NCBI RefSeq assembly: GCF_023913775.1
Contig: NZ_JAMXAX010000014.1
Span: 1-64,000, forward strand
Source of the DNA: Acidovorax facilis
GTDB lineage: Bacteria > Pseudomonadota > Gammaproteobacteria > Burkholderiales > Burkholderiaceae_C
Reading direction: 5' to 3'
Length of the DNA: 64,000 bases
A program made the translations under genes and the position numbers. The notes beneath the pieces are model-generated. The model worked only from the letters and a program-made list of their open reading frames with translations. It was not told where the DNA came from and did not search any database. Below are positions 52,907-62,512 of the stretch, piece by piece (positions within the stretch are counted from its first letter, which is position 1; every line of letters starts with the position of its first letter).

Positions 52907-54049
52907 ATGATGAAGCTGATCCAACGAGTGACCGTGAAGAAAAACGAACGCGCCCTGCTGCTGCGCAACGGCAGCTTTGACCGCGTGCTCCAAAGCGGTA
53001 CCTACTGGCTGTTTGCGGGCATGGACCAGCTGCGCGTAGAGACCTTCGCCCTCGAACAACCCGCCTTCACCCACGGCCTGGCCGACTACCTGATGGCGCA
53101 GGAGCCTGCCGTGGTGGCTGCCGAATTCGTGCAGGTGAACCTGTCGGAGCAGCAAGTGGGCCTGCGCAGCGAAAACGGCGTGCTGGTCGAGGTGCTGCCC
53201 CCTGGCACCCGCCGCCTTTATTGGAAAGGCCTGGTGGAGGTGAGTGTGCAGGTGATCGACCTGGAGGCGGGCCCCGAACTGCCCGCCGCCCTGGTGGCGC
53301 GCCTCACGCACACACAACTGCGCCAGCGCAGCGTGACCGGATTGACCGGCGTGCTGCAGGTGCAGGTGCCTGAGGGCCAGTGCGCATTGCTCACCATCGA
53401 CGGCAAAGTGGACCGGCTGCTGCCTGCAGGCGCCTACGCGTTCTGGAAGTACGGCCGCACCATCGCCGTGGAGCTGGTGGACCTGCGCCTGCAAGCCGTG
53501 GAGGTATCGGGCCAGGACATCATGACCCGCGACAAGGTGAGCCTGCGGTTGAATCTGTCGGCCACCTTCCGCTACACCGATGTGCTGCGCGCCTTTGCCC
53601 AGTTGCAAAAGCCTGCCGAACACCTGTACCGCGAGTTGCAGTTTGCGCTGCGCGCCGCCGTGGGCACCCGCACGCTCGATGAGCTGCTGGAGAACAAGAC
53701 GGTGATCGACGACGTGGTGACCGCGCACATGGCTACCAAGCTCATGCCTTTTGGCATGGTGATGGAAAGCGTGGGCGTGAAGGACATCGTGCTGCCTGGC
53801 GAGATGAAGACCATCCTGACCCAGGTAGTGCAGGCGGAAAAACAGGCCCAGGCCAACGTGATCCGCCGCCGCGAAGAAACCGCCGCTACGCGCTCGCTGC
53901 TCAACACGGCGAAGGTGATGGAGGACAACCCTGTTGCCCTGCGCATGAAGGAGCTGGAGACGCTGGAACGGGTGGCTGAACGCATCGACAAGATATCGGT
54001 GTTTGGTGGACTGGACCAGGTGCTCAATGGCCTGGTGAAGATGCGTTGA
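52907..54049 (+). CDS. Slipin (SPFH/band 7) family protein of the rtc operon
   Basis: The 380-residue protein has two band 7-like halves: residues 1-130 (KKNERALLLRNGSFDRVLQSG) and the SPFH core at about 155-330 (VPEGQCALLTIDGKVDRLLPAG, SGQDIMTRDKVSLRLNLSATFRY, ENKTVIDDVVTAHM, VGVKDIVLPGEMK). A coiled coil with VQAEKQAQANVIRRREET follows. No membrane span is evident, unlike many slipins. A strong GAGGAG site precedes the ATG. Slipins recur in RtcR-controlled operons, but their role in RNA repair is unknown. Confidence 0.9.
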   Translation: MMKLIQRVTVKKNERALLLRNGSFDRVLQSGTYWLFAGMDQLRVETFALEQPAFTHGLADYLMAQEPAVVAAEFVQVNLSEQQVGLRSENGVLVEVLPPGTRRLYWKGLVEVSVQVIDLEAGPELPAALVARLTHTQLRQRSVTGLTGVLQVQVPEGQCALLTIDGKVDRLLPAGAYAFWKYGRTIAVELVDLRLQAVEVSGQDIMTRDKVSLRLNLSATFRYTDVLRAFAQLQKPAEHLYRELQFALRAAVGTRTLDELLENKTVIDDVVTAHMATKLMPFGMVMESVGVKDIVLPGEMKTILTQVVQAEKQAQANVIRRREETAATRSLLNTAKVMEDNPVALRMKELETLERVAERIDKISVFGGLDQVLNGLVKMR

Positions 54050-54076
54050 GCAGCCATAGACAAAGAGAAGATCGTG

Positions 54077-54820
54077 ATGAAAGCAAAGAAACTGACTGCG
54101 CGTGAAAGGCGCCTGAGCCGGGAAACCATCTCAGTGAGTTGCGAGTCCGTAGGGCTGGACTCGGCGGTGTACCACGCAGCATTGCGCTACCTTTTCGACC
54201 GCCCCGTGCCAGAAAAAGGCGGGCAAGAGTGGTACTGGGATATCGACGAGCCCGAGTTCGAAGCCACGCCACGGCAATGGACGCACATCCAGACCGTGCT
54301 GTTCGCCAACGCAGGAAACGATCTGGCGCCGTACAGCGACGATCAGGTCGGAATGGGTCTGAACCATGTGATGAGCAACAACGCGGGCGACATCCCGCAC
54401 ATGGTGAACGACCCGACCGTGCCGCTGGACGACGCGATGCGCATGGTGCGGGCCTTGCCCACCCTGTGGCGCGACTGCCTCGGCCCGCGCCTGAGCACTG
54501 CCGAGCAGAGCACGATCGGGAGCAGAAGCGACCGCCTCTACTTCGTGAGCTACATGTGGTTTGACGTATGGCCCACGTTCTGGAACGCCAAGCACATCCC
54601 CGAGTGGCGCGATGCGATATGGCAGGTGTTCTGCGAGATGCTGGCTATGCCCTGGCGCGAAGCGCAGATATCGGCTTTGCACGGGATCGGCCATGAGGGC
54701 AACCGCCTGAACCGGCACCAGGAATTGCAGGCACACATGGATGCTTTCATCCGCCAGGTGAAGAACGACGACGAACTGAAAAACTATGCCCAAGCCGCAG
54801 CGCGTGGAATGGTTCAATGA
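54077..54820 (+). CDS. Hypothetical protein of the rtc operon
   Basis: The 247-residue soluble protein is rich in Trp and His (WYWDIDEPEFEATPRQW, YMWFDVWPTFWNAKHIPEWRD, LHGIGHEGNRLNRHQ) and shows no signal peptide, membrane span or motif I recognise. The HGIGHEGN segment could bind metal, but that is speculative. I start at the ATG 54077, 6 bases after AGAGAAG, rather than the adjacent GTG. It lies between slipin (27-bp gap) and rtcB (22-bp gap), so it is cotranscribed and likely takes part in the RNA-damage response. Confidence 0.8.
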   Translation: MKAKKLTARERRLSRETISVSCESVGLDSAVYHAALRYLFDRPVPEKGGQEWYWDIDEPEFEATPRQWTHIQTVLFANAGNDLAPYSDDQVGMGLNHVMSNNAGDIPHMVNDPTVPLDDAMRMVRALPTLWRDCLGPRLSTAEQSTIGSRSDRLYFVSYMWFDVWPTFWNAKHIPEWRDAIWQVFCEMLAMPWREAQISALHGIGHEGNRLNRHQELQAHMDAFIRQVKNDDELKNYAQAAARGMVQ

Positions 54821-54842
54821 ACAACAAAGACGAAAGAACAAT

Positions 54843-56066
54843 ATGAACAACAACTACGAACAATACGAAGTCCCCAATGGCGTCCCCGTGAAGATGTGGA
54901 CCAACGGCGTTCCCGTGGAAGAAGAAGCCCGTAACCAGCTGCGCAACATTGCGCGCCTGCCCATCGTGTTCAAGCACGTGGCGGTGATGCCCGACGTGCA
55001 CCTGGGGATCGGCGCGACCATCGGCTCGGTGGTGCCCACCCTCAAGGCCATCATCCCCGCTGCGGTGGGGGTGGACCTGGGGTGCGGAATGATGGCGTGC
55101 AAGACCACGCTGACGGCCAGCGACCTGCCCGACAACCTGTCCGGCGTGCGCGCCGCCATCGAACGCGCGGTGCCGGTGGGGATGACGCCCAAACGCATGG
55201 GCCGCGATAAAGGCAGCTGGGACACCCCGCCCGCCGAGACCGACCGCGCCTGGGCCGGTCTGGTGGATGAGTTCGAGGAAATTTGCGAGGCGCACCCGCG
55301 CATCAAGAACACCAACAACTACAAGCACCTGGGGACGCTGGGAACGGGTAACCACTTCATCGAGATCTGCCTGGACGAACACCAGTCCGTGTGGGTGATG
55401 CTGCACTCCGGCTCGCGTGGGGTGGGTAACGCCATCGGAACCCACTTCATCGAGCTGGCCAAGAAGGACGCCGAGATGAACCAGCGCAACCTGCCGGACA
55501 AGGACCTGGCCTACTTCGAGGAAGGCGCGCAGTATTTCGGTGACTATGTGAAGGCCGTGGGGTGGGCGCAGAAATTTGCTGCCGCCAACCGCGAGGTGAT
55601 GATGGGCCGCGTGATTGCCGCGCTGCGCACCGTGATCACCAAGCCTTTCGAAACGCATGTGGAAGCAGTGAACTGCCACCACAACTACGTGCAGCGCGAG
55701 ACGCACTTCGGGCAAGAGGTGTTTGTGACCCGCAAGGGCGCAGTGAGTGCCGAACAAGGCAAGCTGGGGATCATCCCGGGGAGCATGGGGGCCAAGAGCT
55801 TCATCGTGCGCGGAAAAGGCAACCCCGAGAGCTTCAACAGCTGCAGCCACGGGGCGGGCCGCACCATGAGCCGCACCAAGGCGAAGAAGATGTTCACCAT
55901 CGAAGACCAGATCAAGGCGACCGAGGGCGTGGAATGCCGTAAGGATGCCGACGTGATCGATGAGATTCCGATGGCGTACAAGGACATCGATGCGGTTATG
56001 GCGGCGCAGCAGGACCTGGTGGAGGTGGTGTACACGCTCAAGCAAGTTGTTTGCGTGAAGGGGTGA
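54843..56066 (+). CDS. rtcB: RNA-splicing ligase RtcB
   Basis: RtcB joins 2',3'-cyclic-phosphate and 5'-OH RNA ends using GTP and Mn2+. The 407-residue protein has the metal and active-site motifs MPDVHLGIGATIGS (about 49-62), GVDLGCGMMACKT with Cys81, GTGNHFIEI, HSGSRGVGN and SHGAGRTMSR. His336 is the residue guanylated in catalysis (His337 in E. coli). Length and N-terminus match the E. coli-type enzyme. The ATG at 54843 is preferred over an in-frame upstream start overlapping the previous gene. Confidence 0.97.
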   Translation: MNNNYEQYEVPNGVPVKMWTNGVPVEEEARNQLRNIARLPIVFKHVAVMPDVHLGIGATIGSVVPTLKAIIPAAVGVDLGCGMMACKTTLTASDLPDNLSGVRAAIERAVPVGMTPKRMGRDKGSWDTPPAETDRAWAGLVDEFEEICEAHPRIKNTNNYKHLGTLGTGNHFIEICLDEHQSVWVMLHSGSRGVGNAIGTHFIELAKKDAEMNQRNLPDKDLAYFEEGAQYFGDYVKAVGWAQKFAAANREVMMGRVIAALRTVITKPFETHVEAVNCHHNYVQRETHFGQEVFVTRKGAVSAEQGKLGIIPGSMGAKSFIVRGKGNPESFNSCSHGAGRTMSRTKAKKMFTIEDQIKATEGVECRKDADVIDEIPMAYKDIDAVMAAQQDLVEVVYTLKQVVCVKG

Positions 56067-56069
56067 TAT

Positions 56070-56792
56070 ATGACTGAACAGGAAATTCAGACAAGATATT
56101 CCGTGCACTTTTGCGAGTTAGACGCGCAGATAGTCCGGCTAGAAGCGGTTCTTCGCGAACACTCATTCCTCTCGGGGAAGATGCAGCACGTTGTCGTGCA
56201 CGCCCTTGTGTTGCGATTGATAGAGCTTGCGCGCAGCTGCGGGATCTTGTCCAAGACCGGGATGGCTGCAGCAAGTGCATCCCTGAACCGCCAATGTTTG
56301 GAGATAGGTTTCAAGCTAAAGGCCATCTGTAGTGGCAACGCTACTGCTGAGGACTTCATGACTCAAGAAATCATCTCTCGTGCGAAATCACGTCGGTGGG
56401 TGCTGCAGAACGCTGCAGCGCTTGAAGCACTAGGACCAGAATTGTCCAAGAGCCTCGCCAAAGAGGCCGACGAAGCGGTCCGCTTGGAAGAAACAAAAGG
56501 CCTCAAGGAGATCAAGCCGTACGAATGGGCTGCACGCGCTGAAGAAATAGAGGTGTACCTGTTTGCATACTCAACACTCTCAGATTTCATTCACTGCGGG
56601 CCAGCGTCTTTAGGCCATATCTTCGATGTCAAACAGGATGGTCAGGTGTTTATGCAAACGGGACCTTCTGACTATCTTATTGAACATGTGATTGAAGGCG
56701 CCTGCCATTGCCTCGCCTCGTCAAGCAACGCTATCCAAGCCATGTTCGCCAAAAACGCGGACGCACAGATCCCCCCATGCACAGCGCCTTGA
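56070..56792 (+). CDS. Hypothetical protein inserted between rtcB and rtcA (DUF5677-like)
   Basis: The 240-residue helical protein (VVHALVLRLIELARSCGILSK, SLNRQCLEIGFKLKAI, SDFIHCGPASLG) resembles the DUF5677 group by pattern; this is a tentative recognition. Its coding sequence is visibly poorer in GC and uses different codons from rtcB and rtcA, which points to acquisition from another source. It starts 3 bases after the rtcB stop and its end overlaps rtcA by 16 bases, so it is fully integrated in the operon. The function is unknown. Confidence 0.75.
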   Translation: MTEQEIQTRYSVHFCELDAQIVRLEAVLREHSFLSGKMQHVVVHALVLRLIELARSCGILSKTGMAAASASLNRQCLEIGFKLKAICSGNATAEDFMTQEIISRAKSRRWVLQNAAALEALGPELSKSLAKEADEAVRLEETKGLKEIKPYEWAARAEEIEVYLFAYSTLSDFIHCGPASLGHIFDVKQDGQVFMQTGPSDYLIEHVIEGACHCLASSSNAIQAMFAKNADAQIPPCTAP

Positions 56793-57877
56793 CGAATACC
56801 AGCCTGCATCCCCTCACCCTCGACGGCTCCACCGGCGAAGGCGGCGGCCAGATCCTGCGCACCGGCCTGGCCCTTGCCATGGTCACTGGCCGGCCGCTGC
56901 ACATCACCCGCATCCGCGCCGGGCGCCCCAAACCCGGCCTGATGCGTCAGCACCTGGCCTGCGTGCAGGCGGCGGTGGCTGTGTGTGGCGGACAGGCCGA
57001 GGGAGCCGAGCTGGGGTCGCAAACCCTGTTGTTTACACCCGGTGCCGTGCGCGCCGGCGACTACCGCTTTCAGATCGCCACGGCGGGCAGTTGCCTGCTG
57101 GTGCTGCAGACCGTGCTGCCGGCGTTGATGCTGGCCGATGGCGAAAGCCGCGTGCAGCTCTCGGGCGGCACGCACAACCCGATGGCGCCGCCGTTTGACT
57201 TTCTGGAGCGGGCGTTTGCACCGCTGGTGCGGCGGCTGGGCGTGGGCCTGGATCTGCAACTGCAGCGGCGCGGCTTCTACCCCGCCGGGGGTGGCGAGCT
57301 GCTGGCGCACATCACGCCCGCAGCGCTGCCGTTGACGCCCGTGGATGTGCTGGAGCGCGGCCCGCTGCAAGACGCGTGGGGCGAGGCACTGGTGCCGGGT
57401 CTGGCGCGCAACATTGCCACGCGGGAGCTGGACGCGCTGGGCCAGCGCATGGGCTGGACCTTTGAATCCGGCCGACTGCGCCAGCCCCCTACGCGCCAGA
57501 ACGAAGGCCCGGGCAACGCGTTGATCGCCACGCTGGAGTACGAGCACATCACCGAGGTGTTCTGCCAGCTGGGCGAGCGCGGCCTGTCGGCCGAGCAGGT
57601 TGCCAAGCGGCTGGTGGATGAGGTGCGCGACTACCAGCGCAGCGCGGGTGCCCTGGGCCCGCACCTGGCCGACCAGTGGATGCTGCCGCTGGCCCTGGCG
57701 GTGTGGCGCAGCGGGCGGGCCGCGCGCTATACCTGTACCGAGGTGACGCAGCACACTGCGACCAACGCACAGACGATTGCGCGGGGGCTGCCGGTGCGGG
57801 TGCAGATCACGCCAGTGGACAAAGCCATGCTGGTGGAGATCAGCCCGCTGCTGCAAGCCGGTCTGTATCGGCTTTGA
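56777..57877 (+). CDS. rtcA: RNA 3'-terminal phosphate cyclase RtcA
   Basis: RtcA converts RNA 3'-phosphates to 2',3'-cyclic phosphates with ATP. The 366-residue product has the family start LDGSTGEGGGQILRTGLALA, the RAGRPKPGLMRQHL segment, GGGTH-type and YPAGGGEL motifs, and His326 in TQHTATNAQT as the likely AMP-accepting residue. The ATG at 56777 overlaps the upstream unknown gene by 16 bases. It is the last gene of the rtc operon. Confidence 0.95.
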   Translation: MHSALTNTSLHPLTLDGSTGEGGGQILRTGLALAMVTGRPLHITRIRAGRPKPGLMRQHLACVQAAVAVCGGQAEGAELGSQTLLFTPGAVRAGDYRFQIATAGSCLLVLQTVLPALMLADGESRVQLSGGTHNPMAPPFDFLERAFAPLVRRLGVGLDLQLQRRGFYPAGGGELLAHITPAALPLTPVDVLERGPLQDAWGEALVPGLARNIATRELDALGQRMGWTFESGRLRQPPTRQNEGPGNALIATLEYEHITEVFCQLGERGLSAEQVAKRLVDEVRDYQRSAGALGPHLADQWMLPLALAVWRSGRAARYTCTEVTQHTATNAQTIARGLPVRVQITPVDKAMLVEISPLLQAGLYRL

Positions 57878-57975
57878 GAGATACCTTGGGTATATCCATA
57901 TCACCCAGGCAGTAGAACAACTGGTTCAGAATGCGCGGGGTAACGCAGTGCCAGCCCGTGAAACCCATTCACCCG

Positions 57976-58021
57976 GAGCCTGTCGTAGGGCCCGGCCTCA
58001 CGCCCCGGCTTCGACAGGCTC
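57976..58021. repeat. GAGCCTGTCG/CGACAGGCTC inverted repeat, possible rtc operon terminator
   Basis: Perfect 10-bp arms separated by 26 bp contain further pairing (GGGCC/GGCTT-type) and are followed by AGTCCGAACGGTTTTTTA. The sequence around CTTCGACAGGCTCAG is a widespread intergenic repeat in Burkholderiales. It lies about 100 bp after the rtcA stop and may end that transcript. Confidence 0.65.
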
Positions 58022-58090
58022 AGTCCGAACGGTTTTTTATGAACAACGGGCGTTGCACAAACCCCTTCTTCGCCACTCACAGGAGACGCC

Positions 58091-59008
<918 letters not shown>

Positions 59009-59043
59009 GCGCCGCTGCCGCCAGAGCAGCACTTTGCAGAACG

Positions 59044-59072
59044 AAATGGGGCTATCAGGCCCCATTTTTTTC
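59044..59072 (+). terminator. Rho-independent terminator of cysK
   Basis: AATGGGGC-TATCAG-GCCCCATTTTTTT forms an 8-bp stem with a 6-base loop and a run of seven T, about 36 bases after the cysK stop. Confidence 0.9.
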
Positions 59073-59226
59073 GTCCCCAGCAGCACAAAACCACGGCCAG
59101 CCGTCCTACAGCGGCAAGGCAGTGCAGCCCAAACAATCGAGTCATCCCTCGGCCTGCCCCTAGTGGCCATTGCGCACACCGCGGCGGCTTCGCGGGGGAC
59201 CCACTCCAAAGATTGTTTGACTGCCC

Positions 59227-60000
59227 ATGGCTACCACCGCCGCTACCGATCCCCAGCCCATCGCGTTCAAGGTGCTCACCGTGAACGTGCACAAGGGCTT
59301 TACCACCTTCAACCGGCGTTTCATGCTGCATGAGCTGCGGGATGCCGTGCGGGATGTGGCAGCCGATCTGGTGTTTCTGCAGGAGGTGCTGGGCACGCAC
59401 AACCGCCATGCCAGCCGATTCGCCAACTTTCCGCAGGTGCCGCACTACGAGTTTCTGGCGGACACCATCTGGTCGCAATACGCCTACGGGCGCAACGCGG
59501 TGTATGACAACGGCGACCACGGCAATGCGCTGTTGTCCAAGTTTCCGATCACGCACTACGAGAACCACGATATCTCCATCAGCGGGCCCGAGCGGCGCGG
59601 CATGCTGCATTGCGTGTTGCAGCCACCGGGCCACCACGTGCCGGTGCATGCGGTCTGTGTGCACCTGGGCCTGCAGGAATCCCATCGACAGCGGCAGTTG
59701 CTGCGTGTGTGCGATCTGCTGCGCAGCTTCCCAGCCAACGAGCCCGTGGTGCTGGCGGGGGATTTCAACGACTGGCGCAACCGTGCGCACGACATCCTGC
59801 ACCGCGAAGCGGGCCTGCAAGAGGTGTTTGTGCAGGCCTTTGGCCGTGCGGTGCGCACGTTTCCAGCCTCTATGCCGCTGCTGGCGCTGGATCGCATCTA
59901 CGTGCGCAACGCCGCTGTGCATGCGCCGCTGTCACTGCCCAAAAAACCCTGGGACAAGCTCTCGGACCATGCGCCTTTGGCGGCGGAGATCCTGCTATGA
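59227..60000 (+). CDS. Endonuclease/exonuclease/phosphatase family protein, YbhP-like
   Basis: The 257-residue protein has the EEP fold: VLTVNVHKGF at the start, FLQEVLGTHN with the metal-binding Glu, VHLGLQESHRQRQ, VLAGDFNDWRN and the terminal SDHAPLAAEI. In E. coli the homologue YbhP precedes the cardiolipin synthase ClsB (YbhO) and is needed with it; the same order is seen here, with a 4-base overlap into clsB. The substrate is probably a phospholipid or phosphodiester, by context. Confidence 0.88.
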   Translation: MATTAATDPQPIAFKVLTVNVHKGFTTFNRRFMLHELRDAVRDVAADLVFLQEVLGTHNRHASRFANFPQVPHYEFLADTIWSQYAYGRNAVYDNGDHGNALLSKFPITHYENHDISISGPERRGMLHCVLQPPGHHVPVHAVCVHLGLQESHRQRQLLRVCDLLRSFPANEPVVLAGDFNDWRNRAHDILHREAGLQEVFVQAFGRAVRTFPASMPLLALDRIYVRNAAVHAPLSLPKKPWDKLSDHAPLAAEILL

Positions 60001-61235
60001 AACGCCCTGCTTTCCGCCTGCCCCGCTCATCCCGCTGGGTTCCGGGCAATCACTTCGAGTTGCTGGAAAACGGCGAGGAGTTCTTCCCGCGTGTGTTCAA
60101 CGCCATTGCCCAGGCCCGGCGCGAGGTGATGCTGGAAACCTTCATCCTGTTCGAGGACAAGATCGGGCAGGAACTGCATGCAGCCCTGCTGGCCGCAGCG
60201 CAGCGCGGGGTAGAGGTGCATGTGCTGGTGGACGGGTTTGGCTCGCCCGATCTGTCGGACCAGTTTGTGGGCAGCCTGGTGGATGTAGGTGTGCGCTTTC
60301 GCGTTTTTGACCCGGGCCGTCGCTTCCTCGGGCAGCGGCTGAACGTGCTGCGCCGCATGCACCGCAAGATCGTGGTGGTGGACGGCCAGCTGGGTTTCAT
60401 CGGCGGCATCAACTATTCAGCCGACCACATGGCCGACTTCGGCCCCGAGGCCAAGCAGGACTATGCCGTGCAGGTGCGCGGCCCGGTCGTGGCGCAGATG
60501 CACCGCTTCACGCGCGAAGCGGTGCTGGACCGCAGCGCGCACCAACGCCCCCACGCCACAGACATTACCGGCCGCCCCCACGCAGGCACAGCCAACGCCA
60601 TGTTTGTGACGCGCGACAACCAGCAGCACACCAACGACATCGAGCGCCAGTACCGCGTGGCCCTGCGTGCCGCGCGCAGCCGGGTGGTGATTGCCAACGC
60701 CTACTTCTTCCCGGGCTACCGGTTCATCCGCGAGATGCGGCGTGCCGCCAAGCGGGGCGTCGATGTGCGGCTGATCCTGCAAGGCCAGCCCGACATGCCC
60801 ATCGTGAAGACGGCAGCCAGCCTGCTGTACGACCACCTGCAACGCGCGGGCGTGCGGGTGTACGAATACTGCGACCGCCCGCTGCACGGCAAGGTGGCGC
60901 TGGTGGATGAGGACTGGTCCACCGTGGGCTCCAGCAACCTCGACCCGTTGAGCCTGTCGCTGAACCTGGAGGCCAACGTGATCATCCAGGACCGCGACTT
61001 CAACGCCCACCTGCACCGCCGCCTGTCGCACCTGATGGACACCAGTTGCAAGCAGATCGAAGCTGCAGCGCCCAGCCATTGGAATGGACTGCGTCTGCTG
61101 CGCAGCTATGCGGTGTACCACCTGATGCGCTGGTTCCCGGCGTGGGCGGGCTGGCTGCCCCACCATGAGCCCACGATCACGCTGGCCAGCCCGGGCACGT
61201 CGTCGGCCGAGCCCGCCAGCAGCGCGGCCACCTGA
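59997..61235 (+). CDS. clsB: Cardiolipin synthase B
   Basis: ClsB is a phospholipase D superfamily enzyme that makes cardiolipin at the inner membrane. The 412-residue protein carries two HKD motifs, HRKIVVVDGQLGFIGG and HGKVALVDEDWSTVGSSN, both complete. It starts in the ATGA overlap with the YbhP-like gene; longer upstream readings are shadows of that gene. The next gene starts 21 bp downstream and encodes a YbhN-type membrane protein, reproducing the ybhP-ybhO-ybhN arrangement of E. coli. Confidence 0.93.
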   Translation: MKRPAFRLPRSSRWVPGNHFELLENGEEFFPRVFNAIAQARREVMLETFILFEDKIGQELHAALLAAAQRGVEVHVLVDGFGSPDLSDQFVGSLVDVGVRFRVFDPGRRFLGQRLNVLRRMHRKIVVVDGQLGFIGGINYSADHMADFGPEAKQDYAVQVRGPVVAQMHRFTREAVLDRSAHQRPHATDITGRPHAGTANAMFVTRDNQQHTNDIERQYRVALRAARSRVVIANAYFFPGYRFIREMRRAAKRGVDVRLILQGQPDMPIVKTAASLLYDHLQRAGVRVYEYCDRPLHGKVALVDEDWSTVGSSNLDPLSLSLNLEANVIIQDRDFNAHLHRRLSHLMDTSCKQIEAAAPSHWNGLRLLRSYAVYHLMRWFPAWAGWLPHHEPTITLASPGTSSAEPASSAAT

Positions 61236-61256
61236 CGGCGCCCCGGAGCCCCCGCC

Positions 61257-62336
61257 ATGGCCACCCCCACATTGCTCGCAAACACCCAGACGGGCACCGC
61301 CGACGCCATGGCATCACCTGCCCCCAGCAGCAGCACCAGTAGCAGCAGCCCACGCGGTTGGCGCCACTGGCCGGAGCAGGCCTGGTGGCCGTGGGTCACC
61401 CGGGGGTTCGCCGCCGCTTTTTTTGCGGTGGTGGCTGGGCTGATCTTTCGGCAGGGGCGCACCGTGGACTGGCCCGCCGTGCTGCAGGCGCTGCGCGACC
61501 TGCCCACCACCGCACTGGCCGTGGGCGGTGCGCTGGCGCTGCTGAGCCACTTCACCTACGGCAGCTTTGACTGGGTGGGCCGCCACTGCAGCGGCCACCG
61601 CTTGACGCGCACCACCACGCTGGCCATCGCCATGACGAGCTACCCGTTCACGCTCAACCTGGGCTCGCTGATTGGCGGTGTGGGCGTGCGCTACCGGCTG
61701 TACGCACGGCGTGGCGTGGACCCCGGCACCATCGGTCAGGTGGTGGGCACCAGCATCGTGACGAACTGGGTGGGCTACCTGTTGCTGGCGGGCGTGCTGG
61801 CGTGGACATGGCAGCCGCCTGCGTTGGCCGGGTGGGCTGTAGAGTCCTGGCAGTGGCGTCTTGGCGGCACCGTGCTGGGTTGTCTCCCGTTGGCCTATGT
61901 GGCTGTGTGCGCATTGCGCAGCGGGCGGGCGCTAACGTTGCGAGGACACGAATTTCCGCTGCCGCACTGGCCCGTGGCGCTGTGGCAAGTGACCGTGTCG
62001 GCCGCCAACTGGATGCTGATGGGCGCCGCGCTGTGGACGGTGCTGCAACACCAGGTGAGCTACCCCGCCGCGCTGGCCACCGTGTTGCTGGGGGCGGTGG
62101 CCGGGCTGGTGCTGCGCGTGCCTGCGGGCCTGGGTGTGCTGGAGGCCGTGGGCGTGGCGCTGCTGGCCTCCCAGGCGCTGGGGCAGGAAGAAGTGCTGGC
62201 GGCCCTGCTGGCCTACCGCGCGCTGTATTACTTTGGGCCACTGGTGCTCGCGGCCGTGGCGTTGGGCGTGGCAGAGCTGCGCTGGCGCCGGCAGGCCAAC
62301 CTGGGCGCTGAAAGCTCCGCAGAGCAGAAAATATGA
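61257..62336 (+). CDS. YbhN-like (UPF0104/LPG synthase-type) inner-membrane protein
   Basis: The 359-residue protein has a Ser-rich N-terminus of about 45 residues and then about eight membrane spans. Residues such as LNLGSLIGGVGVRYRLYARRG and RVPAGLGVLEAVGVALLA are typical of the membrane domain of lysylphosphatidylglycerol synthase/YbhN proteins. Recent work links YbhN/UPF0104-type proteins to lipid or glycolipid handling, but the exact role is unsettled. Its location after clsB supports a phospholipid function. Confidence 0.88.
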   Translation: MATPTLLANTQTGTADAMASPAPSSSTSSSSPRGWRHWPEQAWWPWVTRGFAAAFFAVVAGLIFRQGRTVDWPAVLQALRDLPTTALAVGGALALLSHFTYGSFDWVGRHCSGHRLTRTTTLAIAMTSYPFTLNLGSLIGGVGVRYRLYARRGVDPGTIGQVVGTSIVTNWVGYLLLAGVLAWTWQPPALAGWAVESWQWRLGGTVLGCLPLAYVAVCALRSGRALTLRGHEFPLPHWPVALWQVTVSAANWMLMGAALWTVLQHQVSYPAALATVLLGAVAGLVLRVPAGLGVLEAVGVALLASQALGQEEVLAALLAYRALYYFGPLVLAAVALGVAELRWRRQANLGAESSAEQKI

Positions 62337-62393
62337 TTCAAATATGCCCCTAGCGCTTATCCATAAAGCGCTAGCAGCTATTAATTTGATAGT
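62336..62393. repeat. Dispersed palindromic repeat, family A, copy 10 (after the YbhN-like gene)
   Basis: CAAATATGCCCCTAGCGCTT, ATCCATA, AAGCGCTAGCAGCTATTAAT, TTGATAGT: a near-consensus copy beginning right at the stop codon of the preceding gene. Confidence 0.9.
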
Positions 62394-62512
62394 ATTTTGG
62401 CAACCTGCTCCACGCAACGTTCCTCCCCGGGATTCCCTCCGCAGCGCACACCCCGTATCATCGCGGCCCCACGCCATTGCAACCCGCCCGATCGACACGG
62501 GCCCGCAAGAAC

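Noticed and set aside
52373-53728. A 451-codon minus-strand frame covering the tRNA-mimic region and the slipin gene
   Set aside because: It is antisense to a well-supported slipin and to strongly structured RNA, and it has no ribosome site. The tRNA-like folds need the plus strand.
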